A DNA stretch of 6,076 nt. Source: an uncultured Megamonas sp. (GTDB taxonomy: Bacteria; Bacillota; Negativicutes; Selenomonadales; Selenomonadaceae). The DNA is taken from NCBI GenBank assembly GCA_900554895.1, contig USIX01000138.1, positions 1 through 6,076 of the forward strand, in the 5' to 3' direction. The notes below the pieces were generated by a model. The model did not search any database. It saw only the letters and a list, made by a program, of their open reading frames with translations, and was not told where the DNA came from. Both the position numbers and the translations under genes were made by a program. The number at the start of each line of letters is the position of its first letter. Within the stretch, counting starts at the first letter, position 1. Below, one piece after another: positions 1 through 4,700 of the stretch.

Positions 1-49
1 TAGGGTTTAAAAAAGACTTTGCAGACATTTCTCCGGTCCGATTATTGAC

Positions 50-565
50 TTGATTTTAGGAAAACAGCGCCAACCGGTTATCACTCCCGTTTTACAGGAT
101 ACGCTTCGCAGCTACCTTGCCCAAGGCGGCAACTTGCTTGTAAGCGGGACGAATCTTTTCTCCGACAGCTGGGGCAACGCACAAGACCGTACGTTCGTCG
201 AGGAGGTACTAAAAGGGAAGTTGGCTAGCCGTAATGCCAGCAAGGAGGGAATCGTAAACAGTTGCGCATCCCCTTACGGATATATAAACGGCAGATACAC
301 GTTCCGGACACGTCCGAACCCTATTTGCTACTCGATCGAGTCGGTAGACGGTGTACTTCCGGCGGATAAGCTCGCCCATACCATCTTGAGATATCCGGAG
401 AACAATATCGGGGCGGGAATCGTTTATGAAGGAAAATACCGGACTTGTTCGCTCGGTTTCCCATTCGAGGCGCTTCAAACACCGTCGGAACGAAATCGAC
501 TCATGGAGTCCATCTTACGCTTTTTCTCCATTCAACAACAAAATAAAATACAGTATATACAATGA
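50..565 (+). CDS. C-terminal fragment of a secreted xanthan lyase/golvesin-like protein (Bacteroidota), 5' partial
   Basis: The 171 residues resemble the C-terminal domain of the large exported Bacteroidota proteins usually annotated as xanthan lyase or golvesin-domain proteins. I recognise this from memory of the pattern: DLILGKQRQ near the start, then SYLAQGGNLLVSGTN, RYPENNIGAGIVYEGKYRTC and LGFPFEAL before the end. The biochemical role of this domain is not established, and the label does not prove lyase activity. The TTG at 50 is only the first usable start after a stop at 8-10. It is probably not the true start, because the in-frame residues just upstream (GPIID) already fit the family. 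A different frame at 3-41 reads GFKKDFADISPV, so the real gene probably enters from outside the window and suffers a one-base loss near 33-47. It ends in a 4-bp ATGA overlap with the next gene, suggesting coupled translation. No catalytic residues can be assigned. Confidence 0.55.
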   Translation: MILGKQRQPVITPVLQDTLRSYLAQGGNLLVSGTNLFSDSWGNAQDRTFVEEVLKGKLASRNASKEGIVNSCASPYGYINGRYTFRTRPNPICYSIESVDGVLPADKLAHTILRYPENNIGAGIVYEGKYRTCSLGFPFEALQTPSERNRLMESILRFFSIQQQNKIQYIQ

Positions 566-849
566 AACGAATCAATTGCTTTATCCCTTATGGAAAAATA
601 GAGGCTACACGACAAACGGTAGCGCAATTGGCCGAGTCGTCCTTAGTGAGTCAGATCTATCTAATCACGGACGATCCCCACGCCAAGGCTATTTATCCCT
701 GCAATTTAATCCGCACGGAGAATATATGGAGCACGAAGACCCTCCGGGAAATAGCCGGCTATGCCAGTGCCCATTATACGTTAATTTATATAAAGGTACG
801 AGCCGAATTCCAAATGTTTCAAGCCGTTGTACCGTCTGTATTCATATAA
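562..849 (+). pseudogene. Truncated family-2-type glycosyltransferase, N-terminal part only
   Basis: The first ~78 residues look like the N-terminus of small Bacteroidota glycosyltransferases of the GT2/GT-A type. MKRINCFIPY forms the first beta strand, followed by a helix (RQTVAQLAES), a second strand (LVSQIYLITDD) and YTLIYIK, where relatives continue into the nucleotide-sugar binding region. After Lys78 (about position 795) the frame encodes 17 residues with no family resemblance and stops at 847-849. The DXD metal-binding motif and the acceptor half are therefore missing, and the product cannot be an active transferase. The ATG at 562 overlaps the upstream stop (ATGA). Its leader is AT-rich with no Shine-Dalgarno, as is common in Bacteroidota. 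The truncation coincides with a change in sequence character, so I read it as a gene cut by a junction rather than naturally decayed. The acceptor and pathway are unknown. Confidence 0.5.
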
Positions 850-860
850 GTATTTTGAAG
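795..860. other. Apparent junction between Bacteroidota-like and Firmicutes-like DNA
   Basis: The glycosyltransferase similarity ends at about 795, and no recognisable coding sequence resumes until glmM at 1066. Genes to the left look Bacteroidota; those to the right look Negativicutes. The exact breakpoint cannot be fixed by eye. It could lie at 795-810, where a GAATTC site sits at 805-810, or slightly further right. An assembly or cloning chimera is the simplest reading; horizontal transfer is the alternative. Confidence 0.5.
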
Positions 861-936
861 GCTTACTCTGTGCAGCGTAAGCGAAACGTTAAAAAGGTTT
901 TCTTTTTGGTTCGTTTTTCTTTGTATCAAAGAAAAA
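861..936. repeat. Two consecutive stem-loops in non-coding DNA
   Basis: The first is GCTTAC (861-866) pairing with GTAAGC (877-882) across a 10-nt loop. The second is TTTTTCTTTG (914-923) pairing perfectly with CAAAGAAAAA (927-936) across a 3-nt loop. The two are separated by ~31 nt rich in T. The second stem has no T-tract after its 3' arm, so it is a poor intrinsic terminator on the plus strand. On the minus strand the RNA stem is the same AU-rich hairpin, followed by an A-rich rather than U-rich run. The overall layout reminds me of short intergenic elements dispersed in several gut bacterial genomes, but I cannot confirm copy number from one window. Confidence 0.45.
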
Positions 937-960
937 TGAATAGTATACGTACATATTACT

Positions 961-989
961 TTGTCTATCGGCTCTATCTATGGTATTAT
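961..989 (+). promoter_or_regulatory. Candidate sigma-70-type promoter for glmM
   Basis: TTGTCT (961-966) lies 17 nt from TATTAT (984-989). A perfect TATAAT overlaps at 987-992 but would need a 20-nt spacer. Transcription would begin near 996, giving a ~70-nt leader to glmM. No operator or riboswitch is evident. The stretch from 937 to 1065 holds nothing else I can identify apart from the glmM ribosome binding site. Confidence 0.45.
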
Positions 990-1065
990 AATATGTTAGA
1001 ATTGTAGTTAAAGTAGTTGAAAATGAAAACAGACTAATCAAGCGAGATTTGAAAGGGGATTTTTT

Positions 1066-2415
1066 ATGGCTAGAATGTTTGGTACTGACGGTGTGAGAGG
1101 TAAGGCGAATGTGGAGCTTACGCCGGAACTGGCGTATAAACTGGGACGCGCCGCAGCTATTTATTTTACGAAAAAGAATGGAGAAAGTGCGACGATTTTT
1201 ATCGGGCGTGATACGCGCCTGTCAGGTCCAATGTATGAAGCGGCTCTTACTGCCGGGATTTGTTCTGCTGGAGGTCATGCCGTAATATTGGGTGAACTTC
1301 CGACGCCTGCCGTAGCATTTTTGGCTCGCAAACATAAAGCCGATGCAGGTATTGTCATTTCTGCATCCCATAATCCGTTTCATGATAATGGCATAAAATT
1401 TTTCGGCGGTGACGGTTACAAGCTGCCGGATATTGTGGAAGACAAAATTGAAGCATTAGTGCACAGAATTGAAATGGAAGATGATTTATACCGTCCGACA
1501 GATGAAAAAATCGGTTATTTGACGTATCGCCACGATTTACTGGAAGAATATATTGCTTTTGTCGTAAGTACAACCGATATTGAACTTGAAGGCATGAAAA
1601 TTGTTCTTGATTGTGCCAATGGCGCAGCTTATGAAGCTATGCCGCGCATTTTGCGCCGTCTCGGTGCCGATGTGATTGTCATCAATGATAAACCGAACGG
1701 TATAAATATCAATGACAACTGCGGTTCTACACATCTTGAAATGCTGCAGAAAGCTGTCGTTGAACATAAGGCTGATATCGGTATTGCCCATGACGGTGAT
1801 GCGGACAGATGCCTGTGCATTGATGAAAACGGTCAGTTTATTGACGGTGACCATATGATTGCAGCATGTGCGATTTATATGATGGGAAAAGGAACGCTTA
1901 AAAATAATACGGTCGTGACGACGGTAATGGCTAATATCGGTTTCCATAAAGCAATCAAGGAAAATGGCGGACGTACGGAAATTACGGCTGTCGGCGACAG
2001 ATATGTATTGGAAAACATGCTGGCAAACAATTACAATCTGGGCGGTGAACAGTCCGGTCATATTATTTTCACTGATTTTTCCACGACGGGAGATGGTCCT
2101 GTTACGGCACTTCAGGTATTGTCCTATCTGAAACGCACGCGTCGCAAAGCTTCGGCTATCACGAATATCATGACAAGCTATCCGCAGTTGCTCGTTAATG
2201 TGAAAGTGGCTACGAAGGAAGGCTGGGAGGATAACAGCAATATAAAACTGGCGATAAAAGAAGGAGAAAAACAGCTCGGTGAAAACGGACGTATTCTTGT
2301 CCGTCCGTCCGGTACGGAACCGTTAATCCGTGTTATGGCGGAAGGTCCAGACCAGCAGGAACTGGAGGAAATCTGTCAGAAGATAGCTGACGTAGTAAAA
2401 AAAGAACAGGGCTGA
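1066..2415 (+). CDS. glmM: Phosphoglucosamine mutase GlmM
   Basis: GlmM is cytoplasmic. It converts glucosamine-6-phosphate to glucosamine-1-phosphate, the step between GlmS and GlmU on the way to UDP-GlcNAc. At 449 residues it has the normal family length and all four alpha-D-phosphohexomutase motifs. The N-terminus MFGTDGVRG is typical. SASHNP carries the phosphoserine at Ser101, which must be phosphorylated for activity. The Mg2+ loop DGDADR is at 243-248 with Asp243, Asp245 and Asp247. The sugar-binding loop GGEQSGH is at 326-332, and the phosphate-binding loop RPSGTEP at 413-419. The ATG at 1066 is supported by AAAGGGG at 1052-1058, 7 nt upstream, and by the family N-terminus. In many Firmicutes glmM follows cdaA and ybbR; neither is visible here, and the gene seems to have its own promoter. 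glmS, the preceding pathway step, lies 303 bp downstream. Identification is secure. Confidence 0.97.
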   Translation: MARMFGTDGVRGKANVELTPELAYKLGRAAAIYFTKKNGESATIFIGRDTRLSGPMYEAALTAGICSAGGHAVILGELPTPAVAFLARKHKADAGIVISASHNPFHDNGIKFFGGDGYKLPDIVEDKIEALVHRIEMEDDLYRPTDEKIGYLTYRHDLLEEYIAFVVSTTDIELEGMKIVLDCANGAAYEAMPRILRRLGADVIVINDKPNGININDNCGSTHLEMLQKAVVEHKADIGIAHDGDADRCLCIDENGQFIDGDHMIAACAIYMMGKGTLKNNTVVTTVMANIGFHKAIKENGGRTEITAVGDRYVLENMLANNYNLGGEQSGHIIFTDFSTTGDGPVTALQVLSYLKRTRRKASAITNIMTSYPQLLVNVKVATKEGWEDNSNIKLAIKEGEKQLGENGRILVRPSGTEPLIRVMAEGPDQQELEEICQKIADVVKKEQG

Positions 2416-2427
2416 AAAGCAAATCTA

Positions 2428-2456
2428 TTGACAAAAACGTAAGTTATATTTAAAAT
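2428..2456 (+). promoter_or_regulatory. Strong sigma-70-type promoter for the glmS transcript
   Basis: A perfect TTGACA (2428-2433) is followed after exactly 17 nt by TAAAAT (2451-2456), one mismatch from consensus. Transcription should begin around 2462-2464. It would then carry ~70 nt of leader before the ribozyme cleavage site and ~255 nt before the glmS start. It lies only 12 nt after the glmM stop, so glmS has its own promoter and need not depend on glmM transcription. The predicted start point falls inside a perfect inverted repeat. Confidence 0.8.
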
Positions 2457-2495
2457 ATGAGCATGCACGAATGATAAAAGAAAGTGCATGCTCAT
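2457..2495. repeat. Perfect 12-bp inverted repeat over the glmS transcription start (operator or terminator candidate)
   Basis: ATGAGCATGCAC (2457-2468) is the exact reverse complement of GTGCATGCTCAT (2484-2495), with a 15-nt A-rich spacer. The left arm begins one base after the -10 hexamer, so a protein bound here would block initiation. For RNA coming from glmM the same sequence would form a 12-bp hairpin followed by TATATTTAT, a weak but possible intrinsic terminator. For RNA starting at the glmS promoter, the 5' half of the left arm would be missing. Operator and glmM terminator are both plausible; I cannot choose between them. Confidence 0.6.
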
Positions 2496-2529
2496 TATAT
2501 TTATCGGATATTTATGGAAAAAGTTTCAT

Positions 2530-2682
2530 ACTTTAGCGCTGGCTCTGCAAAAAGCAGAGTACGAGGAGAAAGTCGTCGAAATATCAGCGGATGCTTTCCG
2601 GCCCGGTCTGGTCGATACAAACTGGCAAAACTTTTGAGTGATTGAAAGGACAATACAGCAGATGACTCCGATAATATGATAT
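2530..2682 (+). ncRNA. glmS self-cleaving ribozyme/riboswitch (GlcN-6-P responsive)
   Basis: The conserved core is present: AGCGCT at 2535-2540, ACGAGG at 2561-2566, TCGAA at 2577-2581 and AGCGGATGC at 2586-2594. In this family, cleavage occurs before the first G of the core, here between A2535 and G2536, using GlcN-6-P as cofactor. Visible helices are P1 (2542-2548 with 2554-2560, loop AAAAA), P2 (2568-2573 with 2593-2598), the core pseudoknot helix CGCT 2537-2540 with AGCG 2586-2589, P3 (2599-2603 with 2610-2614) and P4 (2631-2637 with 2642-2648, capped by a GUGA tetraloop). It lies directly upstream of glmS, as in other Firmicutes, where cleavage exposes the downstream message to RNase J decay. 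High GlcN-6-P should therefore lower GlmS synthesis. The 3' boundary is approximate. Confidence 0.93.
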
Positions 2683-2718
2683 GAGCCAAATTTCATATTT
2701 TTTTAGGAGGACATATTT

Positions 2719-4548
2719 ATGTGCGGTATTGTAGGTTACGTTGGTGAAAAACAGGCAGCCGATTTCTTAGTTGACGGCTTGACTAAATTGGAATACAGAG
2801 GATATGACTCTGCAGGGATTGCTGTTTTTGACGGTGAAAAAATCGACATTGAAAAAACAGTAGGTCGTCTGGCTGCATTGAAGGAAAAAATTAAGGAACA
2901 TATGCCGCAGGGCGTTATCGGTATCGGTCATACAAGATGGGCAACGCATGGCCGTCCGTCCGATGTTAATGCGCATCCGCATACGGACTGCTCTGGCAAA
3001 TTTGCTATTGTTCACAACGGTATTATTGAAAACTTCATGTCGTTGAAAGAGGAATTAATCGAAAAGGGTCATAAATTCGTTTCCGAAACGGATACGGAAG
3101 TTGTAGCTCATTTAATCGAAGAGGTTTATGAAGGCGATTTTGTAAAAGCGGTAAATGCTGTGCTTGACCGTATCGAAGGTTCCTATTCTCTCGTATTCAT
3201 GTGTCAGGATTATCCGGATACGCTTATCTGCACGAAAAAAGACAATCCGCTCGTAATCGGTCTGGGCGAAGGTGAAAATTTCATTGCTTCCGATATTCCG
3301 GCGATTATTGCTTATACACGCCGTACTTATATCATGAATGACGGAGAAATCGCCGTAGTTAAAAAGGACAGCATCTGGGTGACGGACAGAAAAGGCAATC
3401 CGATTACGAAAAAAGTATTTGAAGTAAACTGGAATGCAGAAGCTGCGGAAAAAGGCGGCTATGAACATTTCATGCTCAAAGAAATTTTTGAACAGCCGAA
3501 AGCTGTAAGAGATACAATCTCTCCGCGTCTGAAAAAAGACAATACGGCTGTAGTGCTTGATGAACTGAAATGGACGAAAGAATATGTAGAGGCATTTAAT
3601 AAAGTATATATTATTGCCTGCGGTACGGCGTATCATGCCGGCCTTGTAGGTAAATACTATATTGAAAAACTGGCTCGTATTCCAGTTGAAATCGATATTG
3701 CTTCTGAATTCAGATATAGAGACCCTATTATTGATGAACATACGCTCACTATCGTAATCAGCCAGTCCGGTGAAACGAGTGATACGCTGGCTGCACTCAA
3801 AGAGTCCAAACGTCTTGGAGCAAAAACACTGGCGGTAACGAATGTAGTAGGTTCTTCTATTGCCCGTGAAGCTGACCAGGTTATGTATACTTGGGCTGGT
3901 CCTGAAATTGCCGTGGCATCCACCAAAGCATATACGACTCAGCTCGTTACAATGTTTATGCTGGCTATGTATATGTCCGGCTTAAAAGGTACGATTACAC
4001 CGGAAAGAGCACATGACCTCTTAACGCAGCTGCGTCATTTGCCGGACCAGGTAGGACGTACGCTGGAAGATGTAGAACCGATTAAGATTTTTGCGAAGAA
4101 TTACGCTTATAATAACGATGTATTCTATATCGGCCGTTCGCTCGATTATTATGTAGCACTTGAAGGCGCGTTGAAATTAAAGGAAATTTCCTATATTCAT
4201 GCTGAAGCATATGCTGCCGGCGAACTCAAACACGGTACGCTGGCTCTGATAGAAAGCGACGTACCGGTAATCGCTCTTGCTACACAAAAGAGCGTTTATG
4301 AAAAAACACTCAGCAATATTAAAGAAGTTAAAGCACGTGATGCAGTTATTATCGGTATTGCATCGGCAGACGATACTGAATTGGAAAAATACGTTGACCA
4401 CGTAATTAAAGTTCCTACAACAGACGAGCTGTTAATCCCGCTGCTTACGGTCGTGCCGCTTCAGCTCTTAGCTTATTATGCGGCGATTACCCGCGGTTGC
4501 GATGTTGATAAACCGAGAAATCTGGCAAAATCTGTAACAGTAGAATAA
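2719..4548 (+). CDS. glmS: Glutamine--fructose-6-phosphate aminotransferase (isomerizing) GlmS
   Basis: GlmS makes glucosamine-6-phosphate from fructose-6-phosphate and glutamine, the entry step to amino-sugar and cell-wall synthesis, in the cytoplasm. At 609 residues it matches the usual family length. The N-terminal class-II glutaminase domain (1 to ~240) starts MCGIVGYVG, so Cys2 becomes the catalytic N-terminal nucleophile after Met removal. Glutamine-binding motifs HTRWATHG (71-78), HNGIIEN (99-105) and ETDTEV (123-128) follow. Two SIS isomerase domains come next, with ACGTAYHAG at 300-308, SQSGETSDT at 349-357, and KEISYIHAE through GELKHG at 488-506. The C-terminal tail DVDKPRNLAKSVTVE closes the synthase site and matches the family. 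The start is fixed by the obligatory Met-Cys and by AGGAGG at 2705-2710, 8 nt upstream. Expression is expected to be controlled by the upstream ribozyme. A strong terminator follows the stop, so glmS is the last gene of its transcript. Confidence 0.98.
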   Translation: MCGIVGYVGEKQAADFLVDGLTKLEYRGYDSAGIAVFDGEKIDIEKTVGRLAALKEKIKEHMPQGVIGIGHTRWATHGRPSDVNAHPHTDCSGKFAIVHNGIIENFMSLKEELIEKGHKFVSETDTEVVAHLIEEVYEGDFVKAVNAVLDRIEGSYSLVFMCQDYPDTLICTKKDNPLVIGLGEGENFIASDIPAIIAYTRRTYIMNDGEIAVVKKDSIWVTDRKGNPITKKVFEVNWNAEAAEKGGYEHFMLKEIFEQPKAVRDTISPRLKKDNTAVVLDELKWTKEYVEAFNKVYIIACGTAYHAGLVGKYYIEKLARIPVEIDIASEFRYRDPIIDEHTLTIVISQSGETSDTLAALKESKRLGAKTLAVTNVVGSSIAREADQVMYTWAGPEIAVASTKAYTTQLVTMFMLAMYMSGLKGTITPERAHDLLTQLRHLPDQVGRTLEDVEPIKIFAKNYAYNNDVFYIGRSLDYYVALEGALKLKEISYIHAEAYAAGELKHGTLALIESDVPVIALATQKSVYEKTLSNIKEVKARDAVIIGIASADDTELEKYVDHVIKVPTTDELLIPLLTVVPLQLLAYYAAITRGCDVDKPRNLAKSVTVE

Positions 4549-4566
4549 AAATCAGGTAAAAAATGT

Positions 4567-4598
4567 AAAACGGCTGTATTTTTCAGCCGTTTTTCTTT
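4567..4598 (+). terminator. Intrinsic terminator after glmS
   Basis: AAAACGGCTG (4567-4576) pairs with CAGCCGTTTT (4584-4593) across a 7-nt T-rich loop. The GC-rich core is followed by TTTTTCTTT (4590-4598). It begins 18 nt after the glmS stop. The A-run on the 5' side makes it potentially active on the minus strand too, though no minus-strand gene approaches it here. Confidence 0.9.
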
Positions 4599-4614
4599 AA
4601 ATGTGCGTCAGCAG

Positions 4615-4666
4615 TTGACAGAACGCGAAAAAAATGCTTTTATTCGTTTTATTTTTAGGGTATACT
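4615..4666 (+). promoter_or_regulatory. guaB: Candidate promoter(s) for the IMP dehydrogenase gene
   Basis: A perfect TTGACA lies at 4615-4620, but the best -10 at 17-18 nt spacing is weak (TTTTAT 4638-4643 or TTTATT 4639-4644). A better -10, TATACT (4661-4666), lies further down but lacks a good -35 at 16-18 nt. A promoter between the glmS terminator and the GTG start is expected, but which boxes are used is uncertain. The short leader has no room for a purine riboswitch downstream of either -10. Confidence 0.45.
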
Positions 4667-4700
4667 TATATTTAATAAACAAAGGAAAGAGGTATTTGTT

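Noticed and set aside
796..888. Short minus-strand open frame reading KPSKYLYEYRRYNGLKHLEFGSYL
   Set aside because: It looks protein-like, but it is bounded by stops, has no start codon or ribosome binding site, is about 36 codons long, and overlaps the first hairpin and the likely junction.
914..936. Intrinsic terminator for the truncated glycosyltransferase
   Set aside because: The stem is almost all A/T and no T-tract follows the 3' arm, so termination is unlikely; kept only as a hairpin/repeat.
426..1007. 193-codon plus-strand open frame across the junction
   Set aside because: It overlaps the two better-supported left-end genes in another frame, is low-complexity toward the end, and runs through the hairpin element with no family resemblance.
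1537..2061. Long minus-strand open frame inside glmM
   Set aside because: It is antisense to a fully conserved gene; length alone is explained by the codon bias of glmM. No ribosome binding site or recognisable domain.
2501..2689. 62-codon minus-strand open frame in the glmM-glmS gap
   Set aside because: It covers exactly the ribozyme, whose helices and conserved core explain the sequence on the plus strand.
3112..3741. 209-codon minus-strand open frame inside glmS
   Set aside because: It is the mirror of conserved glmS coding sequence, rich in Phe/Ile/Tyr as expected for an antisense shadow, with no independent support.
4549..4700. Purine (guanine) riboswitch upstream of guaB
   Set aside because: The only structure is the glmS terminator; no three-way-junction core is seen, and the leader is too short.
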